This document shows positions 22,456-32,935 of a stretch of DNA of 33,172 nt, one piece after another (positions within the stretch are counted from its first letter, which is position 1; the number at the start of each line of letters is the position of its first letter). Made by a program: the position numbers and the translations under genes. The DNA is from Pseudomonadota bacterium (GTDB lineage: Bacteria > Pseudomonadota > Gammaproteobacteria > Burkholderiales > Ferrovaceae), in contig JAJZRV010000015.1 in NCBI GenBank assembly GCA_021850135.1, positions 1-33,172 on the forward strand. The letters run 5' to 3'. The notes under the pieces were generated by a model that saw nothing but the letters and a program-made list of their open reading frames with translations, did no database searches and was not told the origin of the DNA.

Positions 22456-23402
22456 AGGCGGTGACTTCTGACGTTTTCGCTGAAATAGCGCCAGCCCGTT
22501 TTGCGAAAACGGCGTATCAGGTCGGCCAGACCGCGCGGCATGAAGATCACCGCGGCGACGATGACCATGCCGAAAAAGAGGCTGGCCACGCTGGAGACTT
22601 CCGTGGACAGGGTTTCTGAAATGGCGGACAGCACGAAGGCGCCGATCACCGGCCCCAGCACGGAGCCCGGACCACCGAATACCGTCATGATGATCATTTT
22701 GACGTTCAGGCTCAGATCGAAGGCGCTGACCGGATCGATGAAGGTGATCCAGTAGGCGTGGATGCCGCCGGCAAGCGCGCTGAAGATGCCTGCCAGGGCA
22801 AATGCCAGGACCTTGTAACGCGTGGTGTCGATGCCCATGGATGCGGCGGCATCCTCGTTTTCGCGGATGGCGATCAGCCCGAAGCCAAAGCGGCTGCGCG
22901 AGATCCAGAAAATGGTCAGCGTGGCCAGCACCAGCACCGCAAGCGACAGTTCATAAAAGAGTGCGTCGCCGTTCAGGAGCGGCAGGACGAGGCCGATGTT
23001 GCGTCCCGCAATCTCTAGGTTGGAGACGATCGCGGTCATGACCTGCGACAGCGCCAGCGTGGCGATGGCGAAGTAATGGCCACGCAGACGCAGCACCGGT
23101 ATGCCCATCACCAGCGCAAACAGGACGGAGAGCAGGACGCCAAAGGCCAGTCCCACGCCGAACGGCAGTTGCCATTGCACCATCGCGATGGCCGTGCCGT
23201 AGCTGCCCAACCCGAAAAATACGGAGTTTCCGAACGAGGCGTAACCGGTGAAGCCGCCGATGATGTTCCAGCCCTGCGCGAGCGTTGCAAGCAGGAGCGT
23301 GGCAATGCCGAACTGGACGAGGGTGGGCGGCGCAAACCACGGCAGTGCGGCCAGTACCAGCGTTGCGGCAAGCGCCAGGACGAATTTGGTCCGCAGCGTC
23401 AT
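22452..23402 (-). CDS. livM: Branched-chain amino acid-type ABC transporter permease LivM
   Basis: A 316-residue inner-membrane permease with about eight to ten hydrophobic segments. Family motifs include GFTGYASFGNSVFFGLGSYG near residue 49, LRLRGHYFAIATLALSQV, the cytoplasmic loop SRFGFGLIAIRENEDAAASMGID that contacts the ATPases, and the late GGPGSVLGPVIGAFVL. The start at 23402 overlaps the livH stop by four bases (ATGA); the frame is open further upstream but that part reads as shadow of livH. Confidence 0.92.
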   Translation of the reverse strand: MTLRTKFVLALAATLVLAALPWFAPPTLVQFGIATLLLATLAQGWNIIGGFTGYASFGNSVFFGLGSYGTAIAMVQWQLPFGVGLAFGVLLSVLFALVMGIPVLRLRGHYFAIATLALSQVMTAIVSNLEIAGRNIGLVLPLLNGDALFYELSLAVLVLATLTIFWISRSRFGFGLIAIRENEDAAASMGIDTTRYKVLAFALAGIFSALAGGIHAYWITFIDPVSAFDLSLNVKMIIMTVFGGPGSVLGPVIGAFVLSAISETLSTEVSSVASLFFGMVIVAAVIFMPRGLADLIRRFRKTGWRYFSENVRSHRL

Positions 23403-24274
23403 GTGGTTGACCCCAGCAGGCCGTTGGGACGGAAGATCAGCACGAGCACGAGGATGCCGAAGCTGGCCACGTCCACAAAGGTGGGTCCGATGTAGAGCGC
23501 CGTGAGCGATTCGACGATCCCAAGGAAGATCCCGCCGACGACGACGCCCAGCGGGCTCTCCAGGCCGCCAATGATGGCGATGGCAAATGATTTGGCGGTC
23601 AGCGTGGCGCCAATGTAGGGGTTGATCTGGGACACCACCCCGTACAGATCCCCGGCCCCGCCGGCAAGTGCTGCGCCGATGCCAAAGGTGAGGGCGTAGA
23701 TGCGTTTTGGCGACACGCCGTAAAGGCGCGCGGCGCCCAGGTTTTGCGCGGTGGCGCGAATGCCCCGACCCAAACGCGTGTGCAGGAGGAACAACCACAT
23801 GGCCAGTGTCAGCAGCAAGGCCACTGCAAAGGCCAGCACACGCACCCAGGGCAGGGTGATCCCGAACAGCATGAAGTTTGCCCCGGCATAACCCGGATTG
23901 ATGGTGCGGTAGTCGGCGCTAAAGAGCATCTGGGCCAGCTGCGTCAACACCACGTCGATGCCGAAGGTGATCAGGAGCGTGTTGAACATGGCGGCCCGGG
24001 CGATCAGGTTCAGTATGCCGGCCTGCAGAAGATAACCCACGCAAAACAGTACGACCATGGCGATCGGCAATGCAATGAAGGGATCCACGTCGAGCAGGGT
24101 GAACAGGTAGTAGCCCACGTAGGCCCCCAGCATGATCAGGGCGCCATGGGCCAGATTGACGATGTTCAGCACGCCCCAAACCAGGGCAAGCCCAAGCGCC
24201 ATCAGCGCGTACAAGCCGCCGAGGAGCACGCCGTTGACAAGAACCTGCGCAAGCAATTGCATCGCGTGGATCAA
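23399..24274 (-). CDS. livH: Branched-chain amino acid-type ABC transporter permease LivH
   Basis: A 291-residue permease partner of LivM. The start LLAQVLVNGVLLGGLYALMALGLALVWG and the VNLAHGALIMLGAYVGYYLF segment are classic LivH, as are the loop RLGRGIRATAQNLGAARLYGV and the late motif VVGGIFLGIVESLTALYIG. The first codon could be TTG at 24274 with GGCGGG just upstream, or the ATG four codons later at 24262. It follows the substrate-binding protein gene after 38 bases. Confidence 0.92.
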   Translation of the reverse strand: MIHAMQLLAQVLVNGVLLGGLYALMALGLALVWGVLNIVNLAHGALIMLGAYVGYYLFTLLDVDPFIALPIAMVVLFCVGYLLQAGILNLIARAAMFNTLLITFGIDVVLTQLAQMLFSADYRTINPGYAGANFMLFGITLPWVRVLAFAVALLLTLAMWLFLLHTRLGRGIRATAQNLGAARLYGVSPKRIYALTFGIGAALAGGAGDLYGVVSQINPYIGATLTAKSFAIAIIGGLESPLGVVVGGIFLGIVESLTALYIGPTFVDVASFGILVLVLIFRPNGLLGSTT

Positions 24275-24312
24275 CCCGCCTTGAAAAAGAAGCCTGTAGG
24301 GGCGCCCAGAAG

Positions 24313-25506
24313 CTAGCGTTTGTCCCAGTGGGGCATCGGGTATTGGGGGGCGGCCAGCATTCCGCTTTGCGAATAGATGGCCTTCACCTGGTCGTTCTGC
24401 ACCTGAATCACGGTTTGCGGCAGGCTGATCTGCCCCGACGCATTGAATGCGATGGTGCCGTACAGGCTGGGGAAATTGACCTGGGAAATGGCATCACGCA
24501 CTTTTGTCGGCTCCAGCGTGCCGGCAACTTCGATGGCTTTGACAAAGGCTTCCACGTCGGCGACTGCCGAGGCGGAATGGTAGTCCGGGTCGTAGCCGAA
24601 GCGTGCCTTATAGGCTTTGGCAAAATCCTCGGCGTTACCGAAGTATGCGTCCTTGTTGGCCGACGAGATGACCCAGGGCGTCATGCCGAAGGCGTAGTTC
24701 GAATCCTTTCCGAGCGCCTTGCGAAAATCGGCGGTCGGCACGCCCACCGTAAACGAATACATCAGGGGGTTGAGGTTCAGGCTCTTGGCCTGGCGCACAA
24801 AGTTTAGCGCCTCGGTCTCGTGGCCGGAAACCAGGATCACATCGGGATTGCCCGATTTGAGTTGCGAGATCAGCGTGCTGAAGTCGCTGGTGTTGCTGCT
24901 GTAACGCTGGTCCAGCACCAGCTTGAGTCCTGCTTTCTGGATCAGCTCGCGCGTGCCGTTGGCTACGGACACGTCAAAGGCGTCATCGGCGTAGAGAAGC
25001 GCCACGGATTTTGGAGCTGGCTTGAGCTTGCCCATCATTGCGATGGTGCTTTCAAAGTATTTGCTGGCCACGGGCAGGGTACCGAAAATGTATTTGTAGC
25101 CCCTGTTGAAAATCTGGTCCGAAGCGCCGCCGCCCTGGATCATGGGCACCTGATACTTTTCGGCTACGGAAGAATCCGCCAGGGCGAAGTCGCTGGCGAA
25201 AGGTCCCAGCAGGAAGTTGACCTTGTCCTGTGTCAGCAATTGCACATACTGGCGCACGCTCAGGTTGCTGTCCGACTGGTTGTCGAGAATTTTCAGACCC
25301 AGCGTGTAGGTTTTACCGCCGACCTTGACGCCGCCGCGCTCGTTGATCCTTTCCACGGCGAAATTGTAGCTGTCGCGATAATACCGGCCGGTATTGGCGA
25401 GGGCTCCTGTTTCCTGGACCGAGGCACCCAGAGTGATCGTGTCCTGGGCAAGCGCGGAAACGCACATTGCCAGTGTGACAGCCATGAACCCTAACGCTCG
25501 TTTCAT
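24313..25506 (-). CDS. Periplasmic substrate-binding protein of a Liv-type ABC transporter
   Basis: A 397-residue periplasmic binding protein of the LivK/amino-acid receptor family (type I fold). A signal peptide [21 protein letters not shown] precedes the mature start [20 protein letters not shown], which is the standard ligand-site beginning; [23 protein letters not shown] and [17 protein letters not shown] are other family landmarks. It captures the substrate for LivHMGF encoded downstream. The ligand cannot be deduced: this family also takes up amides, aromatic acids and short-chain acids. An excellent AGGAGG lies six bases before the ATG. Position at the head of the cluster makes it the probable first gene of the operon. 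Confidence 0.92.
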   Translation of the reverse strand: MKRALGFMAVTLAMCVSALAQDTITLGASVQETGALANTGRYYRDSYNFAVERINERGGVKVGGKTYTLGLKILDNQSDSNLSVRQYVQLLTQDKVNFLLGPFASDFALADSSVAEKYQVPMIQGGGASDQIFNRGYKYIFGTLPVASKYFESTIAMMGKLKPAPKSVALLYADDAFDVSVANGTRELIQKAGLKLVLDQRYSSNTSDFSTLISQLKSGNPDVILVSGHETEALNFVRQAKSLNLNPLMYSFTVGVPTADFRKALGKDSNYAFGMTPWVISSANKDAYFGNAEDFAKAYKARFGYDPDYHSASAVADVEAFVKAIEVAGTLEPTKVRDAISQVNFPSLYGTIAFNASGQISLPQTVIQVQNDQVKAIYSQSGMLAAPQYPMPHWDKR

Positions 25507-25592
25507 TTACGGCCTCCTCTCTGTGTCGTTATTTTGCGGGCCTGGTGGGCCGGGCCACGAATATATAGCAAGCAGTATACGAGATTGATGAT

Positions 25593-25639
25593 AATTCCTG
25601 AAAGCACAGTGCGCCTATTTTCAGAATTTCTGCTATAGT
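25593..25639 (+). promoter_or_regulatory. Possible operator/promoter of the copper efflux cluster
   Basis: In the 141-base gap between the liv binding-protein gene and the efflux cluster an imperfect inverted repeat, AATTCcTGAAA and TTTCAgAATT (about 25594-25628), surrounds 15 bases, and a TATAGT hexamer at 25634-25639 could be a -10 box. It is not a recognisable CueR or CusR box. If TATAGT is the true -10, the transcript would begin almost at the first start codon (25648), which makes the assignment uncertain. Confidence 0.3.
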
Positions 25640-25647
25640 TTGCAATC

Positions 25648-26052
25648 ATGTGCAAGAAGATGCGTTCCAGGGTTTCGCTTTTTGCGCTCATCGCTCTGGT
25701 GCTCAGCCAGTTCATGACCGCGGCGCACGCCTGTCAGCAACTGGCTCCCTTCGCAGCGCCCCCTGTTCCCGTGGCGGCACCCATGCCCGCAGACTGTACC
25801 GGTATGGATGGTGCTCCCATGACCGATGACGCACCTTCGCCGCTGTGCCTTGCGCATTGCGAACATGCGGCACAATTCCACCAGAACGCGGTGCCGGACA
25901 TTCCGGCCGCGGTCCGGGTCGTTCTTTTTGAAGTGCTCCACCCGGACATGGCGGGCAACGCGACGTCCGGTGTTTTTGCCCATCCCCTTTTCCTCTCCCT
26001 GACGGACGGCTCACCGCCGTTGCGCATCCAGTACCAGGTTTTTCGCATCTAG
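25648..26052 (+). CDS. Small secreted Cys/His/Met-rich protein heading the efflux cluster
   Basis: A 134-residue protein of unrecognised family. The N-terminus is a signal peptide (SLFALIALVLSQFMTAAHAC). The mature part has potential soft-metal ligands clustered between residues 50 and 78: Cys50, Met53, Met58, Cys67, His70, Cys71, His73 and His78, including the CLAHCEH motif, followed by a plain C-terminus. Similar small DUF2946/CopL-like proteins precede heavy-metal efflux operons in other proteobacteria, so a periplasmic metal-binding role is a reasonable inference, not shown. It lies 75 bases before the CusC-like gene on the same strand. An ATG at 25660 is an alternative start. Confidence 0.7.
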   Translation: MCKKMRSRVSLFALIALVLSQFMTAAHACQQLAPFAAPPVPVAAPMPADCTGMDGAPMTDDAPSPLCLAHCEHAAQFHQNAVPDIPAAVRVVLFEVLHPDMAGNATSGVFAHPLFLSLTDGSPPLRIQYQVFRI

Positions 26053-26127
26053 GTCTTCTCCCCGAATCCAGGGCGTGTCGCTGCACTTGCGGCACGGATT
26101 GCTGTCATTTGCTGGAGAAAGTCCATC

Positions 26128-27378
26128 ATGTCTGGAATATCGGAATGGCCTCGCCGACGCTTCGCGCTGGCGATCGCGCTGGTCCTCTGGGCCCCGGCCG
26201 GTCGTGCGCTGACCTTTGACGAGGCGCTCAACATTGCTGAAACCCGCGCTTCTGAAATCAGGGCGCGTCAAAACACGGTCACGGCCGCGCGCGCGGCGCG
26301 GGTGGCGGCAGGCGAATTGCCTGATCCCAAGCTCGTGATGGGGGTGGACAATCTCCCGGTGCAGGGTTCGGAAGCCTGGAATACGACACGCGATGCCATG
26401 ACGATGCAGCGCATCGGGGTGATGCAGGAAATTACCGATGGCGACAAGCGGAATGCTGCACGCCGGCTGGCCGAGGCCAACATTGCACGGGCCGGTGCCG
26501 AGCTGGAGATCGAGCGCTTGTCCGTGAAGCGACAGACCCTGCTGGCCTGGCTCAAGGTCTATTTCCTGCAGCAACAGCGCTTCCTGCTGGACCAACTGGA
26601 TGCCGAAAACCGCCTTCTGTCCACTGCAGTGACCACGCGGCTGGCATCGGGGCATGGCAGGGGGAGCGAGAGCCTGTTGTCCCGACAGGAGGCCATGGCG
26701 CTGGAAGACCGGCGTGACGATCTGGAAAGGGATTTGGGAAAGGCGCGGGCCGACCTCGCGCGCTGGGTGGGCACGGTAGCCAGCGAGCCGCTGACCGGTG
26801 CGCCCCCGGCTTATCCCACCCGCCCGGAACATCTTCGTCATAGCCTGGACCGTCATCCGGACCTGGCCATTTTCAATGTGCAGGAGGCTTCGGCAAGCGC
26901 GGAGGTGGCCCTGGCCGAGGCAGCCAAAAAGTCCGACTGGGGCGTCGAAATGGATTACCAGCACCGCGGCCCGGCCTTCGGCGACATGGTCTCGGTCCAG
27001 TTGACCTTCGATCTTCCGATCTTTACCCGGACCCGCCAGAACCCCCAGATTGCTGCCCGGCAGCAGGATCTCGAACGCGTTCGTGCCGAACGCGAATCCA
27101 TGGTGCGCCAGCACACGGCCGAACTTGAGGCCATGTTGGCGGAGCAGGCTGCGCTTACGCGCCAGATCGAACGCATCGATCGCGAGTGGCTGCCTCTGGG
27201 CCAGCAGAAAGTCGATCTTGCCCTGGCAGGTTACCGTGCAGGCCAGGAGCCGCTCCCGGCGGTGATTGACGCGCGCAGGTTCCTCATCGACACCCGCATG
27301 AAACGCATTGATCTGGAAGCGCGGCGCACCGCGGTGGAAGCAAGCCTGCACTACCTGTCTGAAGAGGTTCAGCCATGA
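26128..27378 (+). CDS. TolC-family outer-membrane efflux protein (CusC/CzcC-like)
   Basis: A 416-residue outer-membrane channel of the TolC/OEP family, the exit duct of the tripartite efflux pump. A signal peptide (RRRFALAIALVLWAPAGRA) is followed by LTFDEALNIAETRASEIRARQ, the usual first helix, and two long alpha-helical repeat blocks with heptad patterns (for example RQQDLERVRAERESMVRQHTA). No lipobox Cys is seen, unlike E. coli CusC. GGAGAAAG lies before the ATG at 26128. The stop overlaps the start of the adaptor gene by four bases. Confidence 0.88.
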   Translation: MSGISEWPRRRFALAIALVLWAPAGRALTFDEALNIAETRASEIRARQNTVTAARAARVAAGELPDPKLVMGVDNLPVQGSEAWNTTRDAMTMQRIGVMQEITDGDKRNAARRLAEANIARAGAELEIERLSVKRQTLLAWLKVYFLQQQRFLLDQLDAENRLLSTAVTTRLASGHGRGSESLLSRQEAMALEDRRDDLERDLGKARADLARWVGTVASEPLTGAPPAYPTRPEHLRHSLDRHPDLAIFNVQEASASAEVALAEAAKKSDWGVEMDYQHRGPAFGDMVSVQLTFDLPIFTRTRQNPQIAARQQDLERVRAERESMVRQHTAELEAMLAEQAALTRQIERIDREWLPLGQQKVDLALAGYRAGQEPLPAVIDARRFLIDTRMKRIDLEARRTAVEASLHYLSEEVQP

Positions 27379-28601
27379 TCGCGAAACGAATGGGGTGGAT
27401 GACGCTTGCCGGCCTGACCCTGGCCTTGCTCGGTGCCGTGACGGGCTACGAGATGGCCCGGCGTGATCAAGCCATCACGCCGGCCCCCGTCCCTGCGGAA
27501 CGCAAAATACTGTATTGGTACGACCCCATGAAACCGGAGCAGCATTTCGACAAACCCGGCAAATCCCCCTTCATGGACATGGACCTCGTTCCCATGGTGG
27601 ACGAGCCCCGCGCCGGGGACAATGGGGTGCGCATTGATCCCCGGCTCCTGCAGAACACCGGTGTCAGGCTGGCCACGGTGGAGAAGGGGCGGCTTGCACG
27701 CGATCTGGAGGTCGTGGGGATGCTTGCCTATGACGAACGCCTCGTGACGGTGGTCCAGGCGCGTACGGGCGGACTGGTGGAACGCGTTTACGCCCGGGCG
27801 CCCAACGACGTGATTCCCGCAGGCGCACCGCTGGCTGATTTGCGCGTGCCGGAATGGTATGGCGCGCAGGCCGAATACCTGTCCCTGCGACGGACAGGCG
27901 AGACCCCGCTGACAGAAGCTGCACGCACACGCTTGCTGCAATTGGGCATGAGCGAATCCCTGGTGGCTCAGGTGGAAAAAAGCGATGTGCCCCGGGCCGT
28001 GGTGACCGTGACGGTACCGCAAGGAGGCGTATTGCTGGAGCTGGGCGTGCGTGAAGGCATGACGATCACGCCCGGCCAGACCCTGGCCCGCATCAATGGC
28101 CTGGGCAGTGTTTGGCTGGAGGCCGAAGTGCCGGAGGCGCAGGTGGCGGGGATTGCCGTGGGACAACCGGTATCGGCCACATTTACCGCCTGGCCAGGGC
28201 ATCCCCGGACGGGCCGCATCTACGCGCTGTTGCCGGCGCTGGATCGGGATGCCCGCACGCTCCGGGTCCGGACGGAGTGGCCCAATCCTGACGGCCGGCT
28301 GCGGCCGGGAATGTATGCCCACGTCGTGCTGCAGAAATCTGCGGGACCGGAGCGGTTGCTGATCCCCTCGGAAGCTGTCATCGCGACGGGCGAGCGGAAC
28401 CTGGTCATCGTGGCGGGCGATGCCGGCCATTTCATTCCCACCGAGGTGACTGTCGGTCGCGAAAGCGAGGGCAGGGTGGAGATCCTCCAGGGATTGCAAC
28501 AGGGCGCGCAGATCGTCGCTTCAGGCCAGTTCCTGATTGATTCCGAGGCAAGCCTCAAGGGGGTACTGGCACGCATGGGGCAGACGGGAGAGCGCAAATG
28601 A
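27375..28601 (+). CDS. cusB: RND efflux periplasmic adaptor with heavy-metal-binding domain (CusB-like)
   Basis: A 408-residue membrane-fusion protein. After an N-terminal membrane anchor ([20 protein letters not shown]) comes a heavy-metal-binding domain (about residues 38-78): [12 protein letters not shown] ... [15 protein letters not shown], with the Met-rich pattern YDPM and MDMDLVPM characteristic of Cu/Ag adaptors. A lipoyl/beta-barrel core follows ([35 protein letters not shown]-like [20 protein letters not shown]). It links CusA to the outer-membrane channel and in E. coli receives Cu(I)/Ag(I) from CusF. It overlaps the upstream and downstream genes by four bases each. Confidence 0.92.
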   Translation: MIAKRMGWMTLAGLTLALLGAVTGYEMARRDQAITPAPVPAERKILYWYDPMKPEQHFDKPGKSPFMDMDLVPMVDEPRAGDNGVRIDPRLLQNTGVRLATVEKGRLARDLEVVGMLAYDERLVTVVQARTGGLVERVYARAPNDVIPAGAPLADLRVPEWYGAQAEYLSLRRTGETPLTEAARTRLLQLGMSESLVAQVEKSDVPRAVVTVTVPQGGVLLELGVREGMTITPGQTLARINGLGSVWLEAEVPEAQVAGIAVGQPVSATFTAWPGHPRTGRIYALLPALDRDARTLRVRTEWPNPDGRLRPGMYAHVVLQKSAGPERLLIPSEAVIATGERNLVIVAGDAGHFIPTEVTVGRESEGRVEILQGLQQGAQIVASGQFLIDSEASLKGVLARMGQTGERK

Positions 28602-31600
28602 TGGCGCGTCTCATCACATGGTCCATTCGCAACCGGCTCCTGGTATTGCTTGCCACGGGACTGCTGACGGTCTGGGGTCTTTGGGCCGTGCGCACCACAC
28701 CGGTGGATGCCTTGCCGGATCTGTCCGATGTGCAGGTCATCATCCGCACCGCCCTGCCGGGGCAGGCGCCGCAGATCGTCGAAGACCAGGTCACCTATCC
28801 GCTGGCAACCACCATGATGTCCGTGCCCGGAGCAAGGACGGTGCGCGGCTATTCCTTTTTCGGGGACTCATTCGTTTATGTCCTGTTTGAAGACGGCACC
28901 GACCTGTACTGGGCCCGCTCGCGCGTCCTGGAATATCTCAATCAGGTCCAGGGACGGTTGCCTGCCGGGGCGCGGACCGCTCTGGGTCCGGATGCCACGG
29001 GCGTGGGCTGGATTTTTGAATACGCACTGGTGGACCGTACCGGCCGCCACGATCTGTCCGATCTGCGGGCCCTGCAGGACTGGTTTCTCAAATATGAGCT
29101 GAAAAGCCTGCCCAACGTGGCCGAAGTGGCTTCCGTGGGGGGCATGGTGCGCCAGTACCAGATCGTGCCGGATCCGGTAAAACTGGCCGCTTACCGCGTG
29201 ACCCACGGACAGATCATCGAAGCCATCCGAAACGGCAACCAGGAGGCCGGCGGGGCCGTGGTGGAACAGGGCGAGGCGGAATACATGGTGCGCGCCACCG
29301 GTTACCTGCAGTCCCTGGAGGATTTCCGCAATATTCCCGTGGCCGCACCCCGCGCCGGCGTTCCGGTACGCCTGGGCGATGTGGCCCGAGTGCAAGTGGG
29401 TCCAGAAATGCGTCGCGGGGTTGCCGAACTCGATGGCCAGGGCGAAGTGGCCGGGGGCATCGTCATCCTGCGCGCCGGGAAGAACGCGCGCGAGACCATT
29501 GCCGCTGTGCGTGCGAGGCTCGACATGCTGGGAAAAAGCCTGCCGCAAGGGGTGGATATCGTGACCACCTACGACCGGAGCCAATTGATCGACCGTGCCG
29601 TGGAAAACCTCAATCACAAACTGGTCGAGGAGTTCATCGTGGTGGCGCTGGTTTGCGTCCTTTTCCTGCGACATCTTCGATCAGCGCTGGTGGCCATCAT
29701 TTCGCTGCCGCTGGGCGTGTTCACTGCATTCATTCTGATGCGCTACCAGGGCATCAACGCCAACATCATGTCCCTGGGTGGCATTGCCATTGCCGTGGGG
29801 GCCATGGTGGATGCCGCCGTGGTGATGATCGAGAATGCCCACAGAAAGATTGAAGCCTGGCGCCGTCAGCATCCGGGCATGGCGCTGGAAGGAGAGGCGC
29901 ACTGGCAGGTGATCACGCAGGCCGCAACGGAAGTAGGTCCGGCGCTGTTCTTCAGCCTGATCATCATCACGTTGTCCTTCCTGCCGGTATTTACGCTGGA
30001 GGCACAGGAAGGGCGGATGTTTGCGCCGCTGGCCTTCACCAAAAGCTATGCAATGGCGGGTGCCGCGGGGTTGGCCGTGACCCTGGTTCCCATCCTCATG
30101 GGATACTGGATTCGTGGACGCATTCCGGACGAGCGGGACAACTTCCTCAATCGCGCCCTGATTGCGGTCTATCGCCCCATGCTGGATGCCGTGCTGCGCC
30201 GCCCCGGAACCACGCTGTTCATCGCACTGGCCGTGCTGGCCACCGTGTCATGGCCCGTCTCGCGAATGGGCGGGGAATTCATGCCGCCGCTGGACGAGGG
30301 CGATCTGCTCTATATGCCTTCCGCCCTGCCAGGGTTGTCAACGGCCAAGGCTGCCGAACTGCTGCAGCAGACGGACCGTCTTATCATGAGTGTGCCGGAA
30401 GTGTCGCAGGTCTTCGGGAAGGCGGGGCGGGCTGAAACGGCGACCGATCCGGCGCCCATGGAGATGTTCGAAACCACGATCCAGTTCAAGCCCCGCAAGG
30501 CATGGCGTCCTGGCATGACCCCCGAAAAACTGGTGGCAGAACTGGACCGTGTGGTCCGGGTTCCGGGCCTCTCCAACCTCTGGGTGCCCCCCATTCGCAA
30601 CCGCATTGACATGTTGGCCACCGGAATCAAAAGTCCCATCGGCGTGAAGGTTTCCGGTGCGGACCTTGCCTCTGTCGAGCGTGTGGCGCTGGCAGTGGAA
30701 CAGGCCGCAAAATCGGTGCCCGGGGTGTCCTCCGCCTTTGCCGAACGGCTTTCCGGCGGGCGTTATATCACGGTCGCCATCAACCGGGCGGAAGCCTCGC
30801 GCTACGGCCTCAATATCAGCGAGGTTCAGTCGGTGGTCACGGCCCTCATCGGGGGAGAGAGCGTGGGTGAGACGGTGGAAGGCACGGCGCGTTACCCCAT
30901 CAGCGTGCGCTATCCCCGTGAGGAGCGGGATACGCTGCAGGCCTTGCAGAAGCTGCCGATCGTCACGTCAGGCGGACAGTGGATCACGCTCGGAACCGTT
31001 GCAGTGTTGCGTTACAGCGACGGCCCTCCCATGCTGCGCAGCGAAAATGCGCGGCTGGCCAGCTGGGTTTATGTGGATGTGCGCGATCGCGACCTCGTGT
31101 CCGTGGTGCGCGGCCTGCGCCAGGCGGTGGGCCGTGATGTCCATCTGGCACCAGGGGTGAGCATTGCCTATTCCGGTCAGTTCGAGTTTCTGGAACGTGC
31201 CAATGCGCGCCTCAAGATCGTGGTGCCGGGCACGTTGTGCATTATTTTCCTGCTGCTCTACCTCACCTTCAGGCAGGTGGATGAGGCTTTGCTCATCATG
31301 GTCACCGTCCCCTTTGCGCTGGTGGGGGGCGTCTGGCTGCTCTACCTGCTGAACTACAACTTTTCGGTGGCCGCCGGGGTGGGGTTCATTGCCCTGGCCG
31401 GCGTTGCCGCGGAATTTGGTGTCGTGATGCTGCTCTATCTTCGCCAGGCGCTGTCAGCACGGCTCGATGCAGGCGCGCCGCTGACCCGTGCGATGCTGGA
31501 GGAGTCCATTCGCGAAGGCGCGGTGTTGCGGGTCCGTCCCAAGGCCATGACGGTGGCAGTGATTCTGGCCGGGCTCATGCCCATCATGTGGGGAGGAGGA

Positions 31601-31759
31601 ACCGGGTCTGAAATCATGAGCCGCATCGCCGCGCCGGTGGTGGGGGGCATGTTGACGGCCCCACTGCTCTCCCTGTTTGTCATTCCTGCCGCTTATCTGT
31701 TGTTGCGCCTGCCGCGGGCTGGAAAAAACAATTCCATCAATCCAACCCAAAGGAAATGA
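28598..31759 (+). CDS. cusA: Cu(I)/Ag(I) efflux RND transporter permease (CusA)
   Basis: A 1053-residue inner-membrane proton-driven pump of the heavy-metal-efflux RND family, normal length. Features: TM1 [34 protein letters not shown] (split here as the usual start), the [18 protein letters not shown] motif with the proton-relay acidic residues in TM4, and the late [21 protein letters not shown]. The three-methionine Cu/Ag site of E. coli CusA appears conserved: Met in [10 protein letters not shown], in PMEMFET and in [10 protein letters not shown], which favours Cu/Ag over Zn/Co/Cd (CzcA). It overlaps the CusB gene (ATGA) and ends at the CusF gene. Confidence 0.94.
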   Translation: MMARLITWSIRNRLLVLLATGLLTVWGLWAVRTTPVDALPDLSDVQVIIRTALPGQAPQIVEDQVTYPLATTMMSVPGARTVRGYSFFGDSFVYVLFEDGTDLYWARSRVLEYLNQVQGRLPAGARTALGPDATGVGWIFEYALVDRTGRHDLSDLRALQDWFLKYELKSLPNVAEVASVGGMVRQYQIVPDPVKLAAYRVTHGQIIEAIRNGNQEAGGAVVEQGEAEYMVRATGYLQSLEDFRNIPVAAPRAGVPVRLGDVARVQVGPEMRRGVAELDGQGEVAGGIVILRAGKNARETIAAVRARLDMLGKSLPQGVDIVTTYDRSQLIDRAVENLNHKLVEEFIVVALVCVLFLRHLRSALVAIISLPLGVFTAFILMRYQGINANIMSLGGIAIAVGAMVDAAVVMIENAHRKIEAWRRQHPGMALEGEAHWQVITQAATEVGPALFFSLIIITLSFLPVFTLEAQEGRMFAPLAFTKSYAMAGAAGLAVTLVPILMGYWIRGRIPDERDNFLNRALIAVYRPMLDAVLRRPGTTLFIALAVLATVSWPVSRMGGEFMPPLDEGDLLYMPSALPGLSTAKAAELLQQTDRLIMSVPEVSQVFGKAGRAETATDPAPMEMFETTIQFKPRKAWRPGMTPEKLVAELDRVVRVPGLSNLWVPPIRNRIDMLATGIKSPIGVKVSGADLASVERVALAVEQAAKSVPGVSSAFAERLSGGRYITVAINRAEASRYGLNISEVQSVVTALIGGESVGETVEGTARYPISVRYPREERDTLQALQKLPIVTSGGQWITLGTVAVLRYSDGPPMLRSENARLASWVYVDVRDRDLVSVVRGLRQAVGRDVHLAPGVSIAYSGQFEFLERANARLKIVVPGTLCIIFLLLYLTFRQVDEALLIMVTVPFALVGGVWLLYLLNYNFSVAAGVGFIALAGVAAEFGVVMLLYLRQALSARLDAGAPLTRAMLEESIREGAVLRVRPKAMTVAVILAGLMPIMWGGGTGSEIMSRIAAPVVGGMLTAPLLSLFVIPAAYLLLRLPRAGKNNSINPTQRK

Positions 31760-31764
31760 ACATC

Positions 31765-32127
31765 ATGAAAAAATTGCACCGCTTTTATCTTCTGGTCGTG
31801 GCGTCAGGGCTGCTTGGCGCGGGACTGGCCCTGGCAGACGGCATGGACCGCATGGAGGGGCCGATGGCGGCGCGGGTGTCCGGGCAAACGCAAGGGTCGC
31901 TCCACCACGGCGAGGGTGTGGTCCAGAAGGTGGATTTGATCGGCGGAAAAGTCACCATTGCGCATGGCGCCATCAACAGCCTGCGCTGGCCGGCCATGAC
32001 CATGGGGTTTACCGTGCAGGACAGGAAATTGCTCGAGCGCGTGGTCGCCGGAGAACGGATCGGGTTTGACCTGTTGCATACAGCACAAGACCAGTACGTA
32101 ATCACCCGGATCATGCCGATTCAATGA
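31765..32127 (+). CDS. cusF: Periplasmic copper chaperone CusF-like protein
   Basis: A 120-residue periplasmic protein with a signal peptide (MKKLHRFYLLVVASGLLGAG, to about residue 24) and a CusF domain at the C-terminus: GEGVVQKVDLIGGKVTIAHG followed by LRWPAMTMGFTV. The His, Trp, Met and Met of the Cu(I)/Ag(I) site (H ... W-x-x-M-x-M) are all present. It delivers metal to the CusB/CusA pump. The start at 31765 is favoured because AAGGAA at 31750-31755 is correctly spaced for it, while the ATG at 31756 is too close; the latter would overlap the cusA stop. No cusRS or cueR regulator gene is in the window. Confidence 0.92.
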   Translation: MKKLHRFYLLVVASGLLGAGLALADGMDRMEGPMAARVSGQTQGSLHHGEGVVQKVDLIGGKVTIAHGAINSLRWPAMTMGFTVQDRKLLERVVAGERIGFDLLHTAQDQYVITRIMPIQ

Positions 32128-32187
32128 GTGCTGGGCGTTCATTTATACTGGCCGCACATTCTTTGCGTATGCGAGGTGCCAGTCCGT

Positions 32188-32907
32188 ATGAAATCCAGTG
32201 CTCACGCGGCCTCAGGGCCGAATGCCTCGCACGGCCCGCTACCGGGGTTGCTGCTTGCCCTGACCATGGTGACCGGCGTGGTGGATGCCATCAGCTATCT
32301 CAAATTGGGACACGTCTTCGTGGCGAACATGACCGGGAACATTGCATTCCTGGGTTTTGCCGTTGCCGACGCGCGGGAGTTTTCAATCACGGCTTCCCTG
32401 ACCGCAACGGTGGCGTTCCTCGCCGGCGCGCTGGCCGGGGGCCGCCTGGGATCGGAGCTGGGCCATCACCGCGGCCGCTTTCTGGTGTTCTCGATTTTCG
32501 TCGAGACGGCCATTGTGGGCGCAGCGCTGGGCGCCTGGATCCTGGCGCTCGATCCCGACGGGGATGCCGTCCGCTATGAACTCATCGTGCTGCTGGCGCT
32601 GGCCATGGGGTTGCAGAACGCGACGGCCCGGCGCCTGGGCGTGCCCGACCTGACAACGACGGTATTGACGATGACGCTGACGGGGTTCGCGGCGGACTCG
32701 AGCCTGGTGGGGGGTAAAAACCCGCGTCCCGGTCGCCGCCTCGCCGCGACGGGCGTCATGTTTCTTGGGGCGGCCATGGGCACCTTCGTGATCTTCCACT
32801 TCAGCCTGGGCGCCGTTCTTGCGCTGGTATTGATGCTGTTGCTGGGCAGCGGCATTGCCGCGCTCCGGTTTTTCCTGTCGTCAGACCCCTGGACCACGGG
32901 GACCTGA
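32188..32907 (+). CDS. DUF1275 (YoaK) family membrane protein
   Basis: A 239-residue integral membrane protein of the YoaK/DUF1275 family. The start of the core, LLLALTMVTGVVDAISYLKLGHVFVANMTGN, with the D-x-x-S-Y and F-V-x-N-M-T-G-N signatures, is diagnostic, as is GLQNATARRLGVPDLTTTVLTMTLTG (both written here as family landmarks at about residues 20-54 and 150-178). About six hydrophobic segments are visible. Function is unknown. I chose the ATG at 32188, with GAGG 11 bases upstream; the frame is open to a GTG at 32128, next to the cusF stop. Cotranscription with the copper cluster is possible but no link in function is known. Confidence 0.88.
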   Translation: MKSSAHAASGPNASHGPLPGLLLALTMVTGVVDAISYLKLGHVFVANMTGNIAFLGFAVADAREFSITASLTATVAFLAGALAGGRLGSELGHHRGRFLVFSIFVETAIVGAALGAWILALDPDGDAVRYELIVLLALAMGLQNATARRLGVPDLTTTVLTMTLTGFAADSSLVGGKNPRPGRRLAATGVMFLGAAMGTFVIFHFSLGAVLALVLMLLLGSGIAALRFFLSSDPWTTGT

Positions 32908-32935
32908 TGATCGCCGGGCCGGACCTGGGTCGTTT

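Noticed and set aside
26011-27351. 446-residue minus-strand frame opposite the TolC-family gene
   Set aside because: Shadow of the efflux channel gene, which overlaps its neighbour correctly and has a signal peptide and ribosome site.
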